NCBI GenBank assembly: GCA_034435635.1
Contig: DAOTWY010000114.1
Span: 1-64,000, forward strand
Source: DAOTWY01 sp003696565
GTDB lineage: Bacteria > Chloroflexota > Anaerolineae > Aggregatilineales > Phototrophicaceae
Length of the DNA stretch: 64,000 nucleotides
Direction: 5' to 3'
The notes beneath the pieces were generated by a model, which made no database searches, had not been told where the DNA came from, and worked only from the letters and a program-made list of their open reading frames with translations. Positions 41,095 to 50,747 of the stretch are shown piece after piece (the stretch's first letter is position 1; each line of letters begins with the position of its first letter). The position numbers and the translations under genes were made by a program.

Positions 41095-43280
41095 AATCCA
41101 ATGCCTCTGAATAGCGTTAAACTACCGAGTATAATTAACCCTGACCATGTGACTAGACTCAACCCTGCGCCGATTTGAAAGGAGCGTGGGGCATAGGTCA
41201 ATATCACCTCATGTTCACCTGCTGGAATAGGCAATGCGATCACCGCGCCATAGGCACGAATAGGGTGAACTGTTACGCCATCTAATGTGATATGCCAACC
41301 AGGATAGTCTACATGGGCGATAGATAACAACCCATTTTCATCTGTGCTGACCTGAATTGTAATTTGTTCTGGTTGATAATCCGTTATTGCAGCATTCCAT
41401 GTTGATTCTCCCTCTGCACCTGCACGGATGGAAATAGGCGGCTCCTCGGCTAAGATAAGCGTCTGTCTTTCATTAAAATTAGGGTTTGCTAGGTATTCTC
41501 TTGCAAATTCATCCCCTGGGGCGACGACATAATCATATAACATCATGGCGTAAGGGCGTGGATCACTTAATTCATGGAGTTTAAGGTCTCCCTCTGTTGC
41601 AACAATTTGTGATGTAACTGGCAAGGTCTCTAAATAACTGAATACATATCGTACTGCAAACATTTCCCATGCGACTTCTGAAGGGAGTGCCCTTTGGATA
41701 ATGGCGTGTGGTCCATCTAAAAACAAGGGACTGATTCCGCGTATATCGGCGATATGATAAAGACTGCCAGTATTTCCTCCTGGGGGGATACCGATTCGCG
41801 TTGTTTCTAAGCCGCCATCTACACGAAATACGCCCGTTTGTGCCTGAAGATATTCTACAAGGGGAGATGGCTGCATGAATGTGCGTTCACTGGCTGGAAT
41901 AGGCTCATAGTTAAGGTTATCCATATTAACTGTGAATAGCTCAAAAACAATTAAGGCGGCTAAAGCCCATTTCCAGCGCGGCAGATTATAAATGGCTATT
42001 GCAGCTATGCCTAATATAACCGCGATAAACACCGCTTGATTGATGATATAGTTATAAACATCAGGGTTGCTGGACCACAAGACATAGATGCTGGATGCAA
42101 TTAGCGCACATGCTGCTGCAAACCCTGAAAACCAGCGGCGGAATGTTGCTGGTGAATCTAGCAACGCTATGACACCGAATGCGGTTAAAATAGCGGTGCT
42201 GTTGGCGAACAAAAACACAGCACGTTCTTGCCCACGGAAAAAGCGCATTCCAGGCAGGATGTTATAGGCTGCATGAAACAACGGGCTTTTATCCCCAAAG
42301 CTCAAACCCAAGGCAACAATTGCTACCACTCCCCAGAATATGCGATCACGTTCTTTACTTAATAAACCAATCACCGCCAATGCGAAACCAATCGCGCCAA
42401 AATACAATGGCGACCAAAAAAACGGCAGGCGCGGGAAAATTAGAGAAGTAAGGTCATTGAACTCAAAGCCGCCGCCCTTGGCATCGAATGTAAAATTATT
42501 TCTCATAGTCAATTGAAGATATTCAAACCCTGGGATAAGTTGGACAGCGGTTACACCGAACGTTACGGCACCAAGCATGCTTGTCCAGATCAGCCATTTA
42601 CGCCATTGAAAATCAACACGATACGCCAAAAAGCCAACAGCGGCATAAGTCGCAAACCAACTTGTTTGTGGATGCCCTGCCATCCAGCTTAAGCCTAACG
42701 CCCAGCCAGCTAAGGCTATCCACTGCCACCGAATAACTGCTTGCCTAGTTGCCTCTAATATTCCCAGAATCACCAAGGGGAGCCATATTGCTGCTTCTAA
42801 TAATGCGACCTGTAAAGGGGGATAGCCGGTCATAAATCCGCCATAACCAGCTGTGATTGCACCGATGAACGCCGCCAACACACTATATTGTTTGCCGAGC
42901 GTCATACGCCGAATAAGTGCATACATCAATAGGGTATATAGCAGAACATGCAAAGCAACTTCAACTTGCAGGGAAGCATATGTCCAGGCAGAACTAAGCG
43001 CGATAGTTAATAACCGCGGTGGATAAAACACTGCCGCTTGCGTATCTGCAATGAACGGCAATCCTCCATTGTTATATGGATTCCATAGAGGTATTTCACC
43101 ATTTGAAAAACGGGCATATTGATATGCGCCGAAAGTGACAAACTGACCAGAATAATCCGATTCAACAAATGATGCCTGGTCGTATGTATTTGGTGTCAAA
43201 ATCCGCCAAAAGAACAAAGCCCAAAGCAAAATTAAGACAATAATTGCCTGCCAATCGTGCCTTTTCATCAAACTTTTCAT
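41079..43280 (-). CDS. YfhO-like multi-pass membrane protein
   Basis: 733 residues with ~13 membrane segments in the first ~440 and near the end, and an external domain (~460-700). The start WALFFWRILTP, the pattern EIPLWNPYNNGGLPFIADTQAAVFYPPR and the final LTYAPRSFQIGAGLSLVTWSGLIIL match YfhO family proteins, some of which glycosylate teichoic acids or other wall polymers in a GT-C-like way. Its place before two glycosyltransferases supports a role in surface-glycan building. GAGGAC precedes the ATG. Confidence 0.85.
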   Translation of the reverse strand: MKSLMKRHDWQAIIVLILLWALFFWRILTPNTYDQASFVESDYSGQFVTFGAYQYARFSNGEIPLWNPYNNGGLPFIADTQAAVFYPPRLLTIALSSAWTYASLQVEVALHVLLYTLLMYALIRRMTLGKQYSVLAAFIGAITAGYGGFMTGYPPLQVALLEAAIWLPLVILGILEATRQAVIRWQWIALAGWALGLSWMAGHPQTSWFATYAAVGFLAYRVDFQWRKWLIWTSMLGAVTFGVTAVQLIPGFEYLQLTMRNNFTFDAKGGGFEFNDLTSLIFPRLPFFWSPLYFGAIGFALAVIGLLSKERDRIFWGVVAIVALGLSFGDKSPLFHAAYNILPGMRFFRGQERAVFLFANSTAILTAFGVIALLDSPATFRRWFSGFAAACALIASSIYVLWSSNPDVYNYIINQAVFIAVILGIAAIAIYNLPRWKWALAALIVFELFTVNMDNLNYEPIPASERTFMQPSPLVEYLQAQTGVFRVDGGLETTRIGIPPGGNTGSLYHIADIRGISPLFLDGPHAIIQRALPSEVAWEMFAVRYVFSYLETLPVTSQIVATEGDLKLHELSDPRPYAMMLYDYVVAPGDEFAREYLANPNFNERQTLILAEEPPISIRAGAEGESTWNAAITDYQPEQITIQVSTDENGLLSIAHVDYPGWHITLDGVTVHPIRAYGAVIALPIPAGEHEVILTYAPRSFQIGAGLSLVTWSGLIILGSLTLFRGIGLWRSS

Positions 43281-43297
43281 GTTGGATGTCCTCAGTT

Positions 43298-44476
43298 TCA
43301 GTGGGAGGAAGTAGATTGTCGTGAGTTTAAGACTGCTTCATACATTGCCAAACAGTCATCAGCAATCACAGACCAATTAAATTCATGTGCTAAATCCCGT
43401 GCGCCTTGTTTCAATTTGTGTAATAAGCTCGGATGGCGATAAAGTTGGAGTAGTGCGTGAGAAATATGCAAATAAGGTGGACAATCCTCATCTAGAATTT
43501 CTTGCTGTACCAACAACATATTTTCTCCATTTTTGAACAGCGGGATGTTAACTTTAGGACGAGTGGTAACAATAGCGCATCCATGTTGAATAGCCGCCAT
43601 CAAGCTACCCCGCCGATAGGATGCCCCATCACGGAAGGGCAATGCCACCACATCACTAGCCGTTAGATAAGCACTCACAGCCTCGTCATCCACGAACCCT
43701 GTCCAAGTGATAATGTCTTGAATATTGTGCTGTTCAATAAGCCTGTCGATTTTTTGCGCTTCCTCTTGATTAGATGGATCACTGCTACCGGTTCGCCCGC
43801 CAATTAACACAACTTTAATTGGAACTTGTGATGTCTTTTTAATATGAGCGACATCTTCTATCAGAATATCTACGCCTTTGCTATGGTTGATAAAGCCAAA
43901 ATACGCTACGAGAAAATCACGTGGTGTTGCGCCGGCTTTTTTGCGCCACTCATCCCGCTGATAGTTAGATGGGAGTTTGTTCGGGATATTGCTGCCAATT
44001 GGAATTAAAACCGCGTGCATTAGATGTTGAACTTGCTGAAAATCCTCTTGATTAGTGACAATTACACCGTGTGAGCGTTTTGCCAGCCGCCGAACAATCC
44101 ATTGACGTAAGCGACCGGCTTTAGGGAACAGATACGGCACGAGTAAATCATGAAATGTTGTGACCAATGGTGTATCACGCAGAAATTCTGGTAAAAAATG
44201 AACCCAGGGTGACATTTGAAAAGCAGCGGTTTCAAATTGTAAATTTACAACATCTAACTGGCTATGGTGTGCCCAGCGATTAATCATCCGCATGGTAGAA
44301 AGTCCCCATCCTTTATCTGTTTTGGTTATGGAAAGTGTGGGGTCATCTGCTTGTGCATCGCTGAAAATAAAAATATCATGCCCTTTTTTAACTAGGGTTT
44401 GTGCTAAGACACGGGTATAAGCACCCACGCCTCCTTGCATGGGTGGATATTCACCTGTTACAAGTCCGATTCGCAT
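43298..44476 (-). CDS. Glycosyltransferase family 4
   Basis: The start is set at 44476 (MRIGLVTGEYPPMQGGVG), overlapping the GT2 stop by one base (TAATG); the longer frame adds 12 residues from the GT2 coding region. The two GT-B domains show GGVGAYTRVLA at the N-terminus, VAYFGFINHSKGVDILIEDVA in the middle, and SDVVALPFRDGASYRRGSLMAAIQHGCAIVTT with the donor-site region. The sugar donor is unknown; GDP-rhamnose or GDP-mannose are candidates given the neighbours. Confidence 0.88.
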   Translation of the reverse strand: MRIGLVTGEYPPMQGGVGAYTRVLAQTLVKKGHDIFIFSDAQADDPTLSITKTDKGWGLSTMRMINRWAHHSQLDVVNLQFETAAFQMSPWVHFLPEFLRDTPLVTTFHDLLVPYLFPKAGRLRQWIVRRLAKRSHGVIVTNQEDFQQVQHLMHAVLIPIGSNIPNKLPSNYQRDEWRKKAGATPRDFLVAYFGFINHSKGVDILIEDVAHIKKTSQVPIKVVLIGGRTGSSDPSNQEEAQKIDRLIEQHNIQDIITWTGFVDDEAVSAYLTASDVVALPFRDGASYRRGSLMAAIQHGCAIVTTRPKVNIPLFKNGENMLLVQQEILDEDCPPYLHISHALLQLYRHPSLLHKLKQGARDLAHEFNWSVIADDCLAMYEAVLNSRQSTSSH

Positions 44477-45396
44477 TATGTCACCTTTAAGCCGGAACGA
44501 ATAACTTGCCAATAGGCGCGGATACGTTCTCGGCGTAAATCTCGTTTACTGCCTAAAAGCCCTTTTAGCCCTTCAATGCCGATTTGCCATAAATAGCTAG
44601 CGAGCAAGAACAACCGTAGTGCCCAAGCAACGCCAACACCATGATGCTTGCGGAAGTAACGGAGTTTACTTGCTTGGAAGTAAATATGTTTATGGGCGAC
44701 AACTTGCCCGGTGCTTGCCCCGCCATGATGGATAATTCGTGTATCACCAAGATAAACAACGCGCCACCCGGCATCTTTGGCGCGTTTACACCAGTCTAAC
44801 TCTTCAGAAAACATGACAAAGCCCGTGTCTAATCCACCGATTTGTGCGTAAACGTCGCGTCTTGCCATCAATGCAGACCCTTGCACCCAGTCTACCTCTG
44901 CAATTGCGTCATCTGGTATATCCCGCACGTAAAAACGATCTAACATAGAGCGAGGGGCAAATTTTTGTAACCATGTGCTTTCAAAAAAAGCCAGGGCAGG
45001 GGTGGGGAATCGGCGGCGTGTTGATTGATGTGTGCCATCAGTGTTGAGTGTGTGTGGACCGACAATACCAACATCTGGGTGAGCATCTAAATAAGCAACC
45101 ATGCGTTCTAGTGCATTATCCAATATCACGGTATCAGGATTTAATAGCAGATGATAGCGTCCGGTTGCCGCTTCAAAACCGATGTTATTGCCACGTGTAA
45201 AGCCAATATTTTCCGCCTGGGGTAATAATAAAACGTGGGGAAATTCACTTTTTACCATCTGAACAGTGTTATCTTCACTGGCAGAATCCACCACAATGAT
45301 TTGAATATCAAGCGTATTAGATTGAATACTGGCAAGGCAATCTCGCAACAGATCACACACATTCCAACTGACAATAATAATGGATAAATCAGCCAT
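44476..45396 (-). CDS. Glycosyltransferase family 2
   Basis: The start is set at 45396 (MADLSIIIVSWNVCD). The GT-A core shows IIVVDSASEDNTVQMV, ENIGFTRGNNIGFEAATGRYHLLLNPDTVI (metal site NPD) and FMFSEELDWCKRAKDAGWRVVYLG, the pattern of WbbL-type rhamnosyltransferases. A C-terminal hydrophobic segment (~275-295) may anchor it. An ATG at 45441 is possible, but neither has a clear ribosome site. Confidence 0.88.
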   Translation of the reverse strand: MADLSIIIVSWNVCDLLRDCLASIQSNTLDIQIIVVDSASEDNTVQMVKSEFPHVLLLPQAENIGFTRGNNIGFEAATGRYHLLLNPDTVILDNALERMVAYLDAHPDVGIVGPHTLNTDGTHQSTRRRFPTPALAFFESTWLQKFAPRSMLDRFYVRDIPDDAIAEVDWVQGSALMARRDVYAQIGGLDTGFVMFSEELDWCKRAKDAGWRVVYLGDTRIIHHGGASTGQVVAHKHIYFQASKLRYFRKHHGVGVAWALRLFLLASYLWQIGIEGLKGLLGSKRDLRRERIRAYWQVIRSGLKVT

Positions 45397-45465
45397 AGGG
45401 TAACCATTATGTGGATAACAAATTCTGCGTGATTGTACCATCCAGCCAAATTGATGTGTACAGTG

Positions 45466-45500
45466 GAAAATAAAAAGAAGTGACAGAATTAAGCCACTTC
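45466..45500 (-). terminator. Terminator after tatD
   Basis: On the minus strand GAAGTG (45495-45500) pairs with CACTTC (45477-45482) over a 12-base loop and is followed by TTTTTATTTTCC. It lies ~70 bases past the tatD stop. Confidence 0.65.
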
Positions 45501-45570
45501 CAGTTGTTTATGCTGACAGATGTCAGGATAGGATGTTGTTAGTAAATTGTGGGCAAATGCAATGTATTAG

Positions 45571-46365
45571 TTAGGATGGGAGTTGAAATAATCGTTCTGC
45601 GTTTTGTGTTGTGATATGAGCCACTTGCTCGGTAGGAAGTTGATGCAGTGATGCTAAACGATCTACGATGTGTACCACATAGGCAGGTTCGTTACGTTTA
45701 CCACGATAAGGATGTGGTGTTAAAAATGGACCATCCGTTTCAACTAGAATACGATTTTGGGGGATCGTCCTAGCGATGGCTCGGAGGTCATCGGCATTTT
45801 TATAGGTGATTGGTCCAGTAAAGCCTAGATAGAAGCCAATAGATAATGCACGTTCGGCAGTTTGGACTGGTGCGGAAAACGAGTGCATCACACCGGGGCG
45901 GTCTTTGAGGCGATTTGGCAGCCCACCCTTAACCCATGCTTCCAGAATGTCCATGACATCATTGCTTGCCTCACGATTATGGATGATAACGGGTAATTCT
46001 AACTTAGCAGCAAGTTCAAGTTGAGCTTGAAAGGCGCGTTGTTGTATAGACTTAGGTGATTTATCCCAATGATAATCTAAGCCAATTTCACCAATAGCGA
46101 CAACTTTGGGCATATGGGCGAGTGCTTCTAGCTCGGCGATAACTTCTGGGGTGAAATCAGCAGTGCTATTAGGATGAATGCCAACAGCGCAAAACATACC
46201 AGGATATTGTTGTGTTAAGTGGATAACAGCGTGAGAAGTTGGGATGTCGATTGCCGGGTTGATGATACGAGTAACACCAGCATCAATGGCACGTTGGATA
46301 ACTGCATCACGATCTTGGTCATAACGTTCAAAATTGATGTGACAATGGGTATCAATTAGGGTCAT
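45571..46365 (-). CDS. tatD: TatD family metal-dependent hydrolase
   Basis: A 264-residue TIM-barrel hydrolase. Metal ligands are in LIDTHCHINF (N-terminus), GEIGLDYHW, PVIIHNREA and MHSFSAP, with the final Asp in LVETDGPFLTPHPYRG. TatD-type proteins act as DNases with 3'-5' exonuclease activity, and some as D-aminoacyl-tRNA deacylase-like enzymes. It sits between glycan genes with its own terminator and probably has no glycan role. Confidence 0.93.
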   Translation of the reverse strand: MTLIDTHCHINFERYDQDRDAVIQRAIDAGVTRIINPAIDIPTSHAVIHLTQQYPGMFCAVGIHPNSTADFTPEVIAELEALAHMPKVVAIGEIGLDYHWDKSPKSIQQRAFQAQLELAAKLELPVIIHNREASNDVMDILEAWVKGGLPNRLKDRPGVMHSFSAPVQTAERALSIGFYLGFTGPITYKNADDLRAIARTIPQNRILVETDGPFLTPHPYRGKRNEPAYVVHIVDRLASLHQLPTEQVAHITTQNAERLFQLPS

Positions 46366-46385
46366 CGAGGGTACTCATTAAGATA

Positions 46386-46419
46386 AGAATAAAATAGAGA
46401 GGGCGCAATAAACTGCGCC
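46386..46419 (-). terminator. Terminator after gmd
   Basis: GGCGCA (46402-46407) pairs with TGCGCC (46414-46419) over a 6-base loop, 13 bases past the gmd stop. On the minus strand the tail reads CTCTCTATTTTATT. Confidence 0.6.
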
Positions 46420-46431
46420 TTTAATAACAGC

Positions 46432-47421
46432 TTAAATGGCGTTATCCGGGTCTTTTTTGAGACGTTCTAAATCTGCTTCTACCATCATTTGGATCAGTTC
46501 TTCAAAGCTGACGCTGGGTTTCCAGCCGAGTTTGGCATGTGCCTTACTGGGATCACCAATTAATAAGTCCACTTCTGCGGGGCGTATAAAGGCTGGGTCT
46601 TGCACACAATAGTTTTGCCAATCCAGATCAACGCAAGAGAAGGCGACTTCAAGCAAGCGTTGGACGGTGTGGGTTTTGCCTGTTGCAATCACAAAATCAT
46701 CCGGTTCATCTTGTTGAAGCATCAACCACATAGCTTCCACATAATCACCGGCAAACCCCCAATCACGCTGCGCTTCATAGTTGCCCATACGTAGTTCATG
46801 AGCTAAGCCTAGTTTAATTTTGGCGGCGTTGTAAGTGACTTTGCGTGTCACAAATTCCAACCCGCGCCGTGGGGATTCATGATTGAACAAAATGCCACTA
46901 ACGCAAAACATATCATAACTTTCACGATAATTGACGGTAATCCAATGCCCATAAACTTTTGCTACCCCATAGGGGCTACGTGGATAAAAGGGGGTGGTTT
47001 CTGTTTGAGGAACAGCCTGAACTTTGCCGAACATCTCGCTGCTAGATGCCTGATAAAAGCGAGTATCAGGCTTGACGAGGTGGATGGCTTCTAGCATACG
47101 TGTGACACCAAGTGCGGTGACATCACCTGTGAAAGCGGGCTGATTCCATGAGGTAGGGACAAAACTTTGTGCAGCGAGGTTATAAACTTCATCGGGCTGA
47201 ATAGTTTCAATCGCACGGTTTAAACTCATCTGGTCGCTTAAATCACCCTGAACGAGGTGGATTTGATCTTGGATATGGCGGATGCGCTCATAACGAACGG
47301 TGCTGGTGCGTCGCACCATCCCGTAAACTTCATAATCTTTAGCCAAAAGCAACTCGGCTAAATAAGAACCATCCTGCCCGGTTACTCCGGTGATGAGTGC
47401 TTTTTTCTTTCCCATGTTCAT
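46432..47421 (-). CDS. gmd: GDP-mannose 4,6-dehydratase
   Basis: A short-chain-type dehydratase making GDP-4-keto-6-deoxymannose. NAD(P) motif GVTGQDGSYLAE, active-site SSSEMFG and YGVAK, and the Gmd features NHESPRRGLEFVTRK and AQRDWGFAGDYVEAMW are all present. The start is the ATG at 47421, which overlaps the rmd stop (TAATG) after AAAGGAG; ATG 47415 is also possible. It works on the product of manC and feeds rmd. Confidence 0.95.
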   Translation of the reverse strand: MNMGKKKALITGVTGQDGSYLAELLLAKDYEVYGMVRRTSTVRYERIRHIQDQIHLVQGDLSDQMSLNRAIETIQPDEVYNLAAQSFVPTSWNQPAFTGDVTALGVTRMLEAIHLVKPDTRFYQASSSEMFGKVQAVPQTETTPFYPRSPYGVAKVYGHWITVNYRESYDMFCVSGILFNHESPRRGLEFVTRKVTYNAAKIKLGLAHELRMGNYEAQRDWGFAGDYVEAMWLMLQQDEPDDFVIATGKTHTVQRLLEVAFSCVDLDWQNYCVQDPAFIRPAEVDLLIGDPSKAHAKLGWKPSVSFEELIQMMVEADLERLKKDPDNAI

Positions 47422-48374
47422 TAAGCTCCTTTTACGCGGCGGCGGCAATCATCCAAAATATCCGCCAAAGATTGTTGAAAGGTGATTTGAGGTTGCCATC
47501 CAGTTACCTGATGCAAATGACTGCAATCCCCCCGTAGCTCAGGTATGGTGACAGGACGCAGGCGTGCTTCATCAATGGCTATCGTGATAGGGCTGGTGCT
47601 AAGCTTAATTAGCTCATTAAGCAGTGCTTCTATGGTATGAGATTGCCCTGAACAGACGTTGTAGACATCGCCGGGGATACCATGTTCGATAATCGCATGA
47701 TAGGCGCGGACAATATCACGCACATCTGTAAAATCACGCTTTGCGCTTAGGTCTCCAACATAGATGGTAGCATCTTGTTTTCCGGCTTCAATACGAGCGA
47801 TTTGCATGGCAAATGCCGGGGCGACAAAATTCTCATTTTGACCTGGACCAAAGTGATTAAACGGGCGGGCGCGCATGATGGGCAAGCCATGACTGATACT
47901 GTATTGTAACGCTAGCATATCTTGAGCGATTTTACTAACGCTATAGGGGCTGGTTGGGCGTAGTTCCGCTTTTTCTGTGAGGGGAAGTTCCTCTGGGTGA
48001 ACGGGACCATAAATTTCCGCTGAGCTAATAACCAAGATACGGGGTTCAATACCGGCATCAATACAAGCGGTAATGACATTTAATTGTGCGCTGATATTGT
48101 TTTCTAGTGTTTCCCAGGGGGCTTCAAATGAACGCGGAACAAATGCCTGTGCCGCTAAATGATAGATGTGGTCTGGTTGAATATTTTTGATCAGATCATG
48201 GACAGCTTTTTGCTGTTTGAGGTCGATTGCATGGTAGATCACACCATCGTTTTGTTCGGATTTTTGAGACGGTAGGGTGGTGCCATGAATGACGACATCA
48301 GGCATGGTATCAAACAGATGGCGTGCCAGATGCCCCCCGACAAAACCCGTTGCACCAGTTATCAAGACGCGCAC
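47421..48374 (-). CDS. rmd: GDP-4-keto-6-deoxymannose reductase (GDP-D-rhamnose synthesis)
   Basis: An extended SDR of 317 residues with TGATGFVGGHLA, catalytic SSAEIYG and YSVSK, and RPFNHFGPGQ. Coupling to gmd by a one-base overlap, and the closeness to Rmd-type sequences, point to reduction of GDP-4-keto-6-deoxy-D-mannose to GDP-D-rhamnose. GDP-fucose synthase would need an epimerase active site that I do not see. The start is a GTG with AGGAG 8 bases upstream. Confidence 0.88.
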   Translation of the reverse strand: MRVLITGATGFVGGHLARHLFDTMPDVVIHGTTLPSQKSEQNDGVIYHAIDLKQQKAVHDLIKNIQPDHIYHLAAQAFVPRSFEAPWETLENNISAQLNVITACIDAGIEPRILVISSAEIYGPVHPEELPLTEKAELRPTSPYSVSKIAQDMLALQYSISHGLPIMRARPFNHFGPGQNENFVAPAFAMQIARIEAGKQDATIYVGDLSAKRDFTDVRDIVRAYHAIIEHGIPGDVYNVCSGQSHTIEALLNELIKLSTSPITIAIDEARLRPVTIPELRGDCSHLHQVTGWQPQITFQQSLADILDDCRRRVKGA

Positions 48375-48460
48375 TGCGATTCTCCTACTTGGTTAAAACT
48401 CATTTGCAGGATTATAGCGGATAAGTCATTGAGTTCTAGTGTGAGAACGGTTATCTGATG

Positions 48461-48486
48461 TGGGGTAGCTCATTAACACTACCCCA
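48461..48486 (-). terminator. Hairpin after the DUF4397 lipoprotein gene
   Basis: An 8-bp stem TGGGGTAG (48461-48468) with CTACCCCA (48479-48486) begins 22 bases past the stop. It has no T-run on the minus strand, so termination is uncertain. Confidence 0.45.
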
Positions 48487-48507
48487 TGATACTAAAACGC
48501 ATAGCCT

Positions 48508-50652
48508 CTAATTATCGTATGGGATGATATACAAATCTACTTCATTGTTGGTGGGAGATTGTGAGACAATAATGTCATATTGAATCCCTGGCTGAAATGG
48601 GTATTCAAATTCTGCTTTTGCCAGCAAATCTAACTCACGATCGATGATAAAGACGTGATGAGGGATACCCGGAATGACTTGAACAGCGGATGCGCTAACG
48701 TTGCTTAAGCTGGAGACGAGATTAGTTGTGCCGTCATACAGCGGGGCACGATTTTGCGGTAGAGGGGCTGTTTCTGTTCCGTCATCACTTGGGGGCAGGG
48801 CTTGTGCAATTGGCTGATCTAGACGAGCAACTTCCAGCCCAAAATCAGAAGTGCCTTGATCGGTCAGGTTGATTAGCCGAAGTAATGAATCCGATACATT
48901 AAAGACAGCACTGGTCTGTGGCAAGATCAGTAAATCGACTGTATCCCGCGTGAGACCGTAAGCGTAGATTGTGTAGGATGTATCAGGCGCGAACTCATAG
49001 CCAACGATGTTGAGTTCATTGGGGTCGTTAGCACCTGCTTCACCTTCAAGGATTTGTGTACCGGGGACTCGTATAATGAGACTTTGCACACCGGTAGGGA
49101 TGATGATTTCTTGGGTTAGCTGGGCATGTGCCAAATTCAATGCCAGTGGAATTTGATCCAGATAAACATCAATCGGTGCGCGGTCACGCAGCATATTTAA
49201 CACGCGGACACGGGCGGGGTCTGGTGCGGGCGTGTTGTTGGCAATAGGCTCATCTGGGTCAACCGCAAGAGCTGGGTCAATTGGCACCGAGTCACTGAGG
49301 ATTATGGGCGGGTCATCAATTGTGCGCCCCGTGACGAAATATAGATAGGTGCGTCCGGCTTCTAAGAGGATATTTTGTGATTGCTCCAGAAATAATTCCC
49401 CGGCACGGATGTTAAAGCTGAGTGGTTGCTGGGCATCAAAGAGTATGCCTGTGCTGTAATCACGATAAGGGAGTGCTTCTAAGCCAGCGATCCGTTCACC
49501 GCTGTCATATTCAATTGTGACTGTATCATTTGGCAGTGAATTGACGAAAACCATACGTGCTTGATCTGGCGGTACAGGTGACAGATCATCCTCAAAGCGG
49601 GTAATGAATGCTTGCTGCGATGTGCCGATGATGAACAGGGTGAGGATTTGCTCCTCTATTGTGCTTAGATCATAAGCAGTGAGCGGGGTTTGAGTTGTGG
49701 AGTCTGCGCCAGCGGGATAAATCTCAACAAGATAATTATCGGCACGGATGGGCTGGCGTTGGCTGGCACGCCCATATTCTATACCACTGAGGAACAGCTC
49801 ACCGTTAAGATAGACATCTACACTTAAGACATCCATCATGAGGTTGATGGCACGTAAGCTTGTTTCACCACGGATGCGATCTGCAAATTGAACGACTTGC
49901 GGCTCTGCTGCACTGCCGATCAAAACATATGTGTAGCTAAATCGTTCACGTAAGTCTGGCTCAACAATGGTTGTTATGACGGTTTCACCGCTGTTGATGG
50001 TGAAGGTATTTGCACCACTGGTGACGTTGGCGGGAATGGCTTGTTCGCCATAATTAACCGGCAAAATGAGATCTCCACCGCCAGCGCGAATGGTGACAGG
50101 TGGAGCATCTGGGATGGCGTGGATAAGCTCAACACGACTTTCACGCGGTTGTAGAGGGGTTCGGATGTCTTTACTGGTGACAAATAGAGACGGTTCTGCC
50201 CCACTGATGACAAATGTTAGGATTTGACCGATGCCAATATTGACAGTTTGCTCAACATAAGGTGGGAGATCGCCACCGAGGCGCGCTCCTGCTGGCATAA
50301 CCCGGACGACAAACTCACCGGAGCCGATTGGCGTTAATTGTGTGATGTTGCCAAATTCCAAACTAAAAGCAACCCCAAGGGTATCTACATAGACATCAAT
50401 GGGTGAGAAGTTAGGAATGCCGTGAACAATCCGCAAGTAAGTTTGATCTTCTGCACGTGCTGCACTGGTACGTGGATTTGGTGTTGATGTGGCACGGGGA
50501 ACTTCTGTCAATGTGGCGGTTGGTCCACTGGTTGGTGTTGGACTAAGTGCAAGCGTTGGTGGGGGCGTGATGGTTGGCGGCGGAGTGTCCTCTGTGTTCC
50601 CACAAGCCGCCATGATAAAAATCAACGTGAATGAAAATAGTAATCGTAGCAT
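48508..50652 (-). CDS. DUF4397 repeat lipoprotein
   Basis: The start is taken as the ATG at 50652 (MLRLLFSFTLIFIMAAC), giving a classic lipoprotein signal with lipobox IMAAC; GTG 50667 is also open. After a Pro/Thr linker come about six DUF4397-like beta units, beginning near residues 74, 171, 264, 365, 480 and 583, each with the pattern (L/V)R(V/I)(L/V)(H/N)..P....(I/V)D(V/I)Y(V/L). The function of DUF4397 is unknown; it resembles cell-surface or adhesion modules. The protein would be displayed on the outer face of the membrane. Confidence 0.87.
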   Translation of the reverse strand: MLRLLFSFTLIFIMAACGNTEDTPPPTITPPPTLALSPTPTSGPTATLTEVPRATSTPNPRTSAARAEDQTYLRIVHGIPNFSPIDVYVDTLGVAFSLEFGNITQLTPIGSGEFVVRVMPAGARLGGDLPPYVEQTVNIGIGQILTFVISGAEPSLFVTSKDIRTPLQPRESRVELIHAIPDAPPVTIRAGGGDLILPVNYGEQAIPANVTSGANTFTINSGETVITTIVEPDLRERFSYTYVLIGSAAEPQVVQFADRIRGETSLRAINLMMDVLSVDVYLNGELFLSGIEYGRASQRQPIRADNYLVEIYPAGADSTTQTPLTAYDLSTIEEQILTLFIIGTSQQAFITRFEDDLSPVPPDQARMVFVNSLPNDTVTIEYDSGERIAGLEALPYRDYSTGILFDAQQPLSFNIRAGELFLEQSQNILLEAGRTYLYFVTGRTIDDPPIILSDSVPIDPALAVDPDEPIANNTPAPDPARVRVLNMLRDRAPIDVYLDQIPLALNLAHAQLTQEIIIPTGVQSLIIRVPGTQILEGEAGANDPNELNIVGYEFAPDTSYTIYAYGLTRDTVDLLILPQTSAVFNVSDSLLRLINLTDQGTSDFGLEVARLDQPIAQALPPSDDGTETAPLPQNRAPLYDGTTNLVSSLSNVSASAVQVIPGIPHHVFIIDRELDLLAKAEFEYPFQPGIQYDIIVSQSPTNNEVDLYIIPYDN

Positions 50653-50689
50653 ATTTGTCATCTCCACAGTTATAAAGAATAGTCCTATT

Positions 50690-50725
50690 TTAAATCAAAA
50701 CGGGGATATGACACGCATATCCCCG
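50690..50725 (-). terminator. Strong terminator after the DUF4397/SH3 gene
   Basis: A perfect 10-bp stem CGGGGATATG (50701-50710) with CATATCCCCG (50716-50725) and a 5-base loop is followed on the minus strand by TTTTGATTTAAAA. It lies 22 bases past the stop. Confidence 0.85.
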
Positions 50726-50747
50726 CAAAGTTACGAAACTAGCCAGC

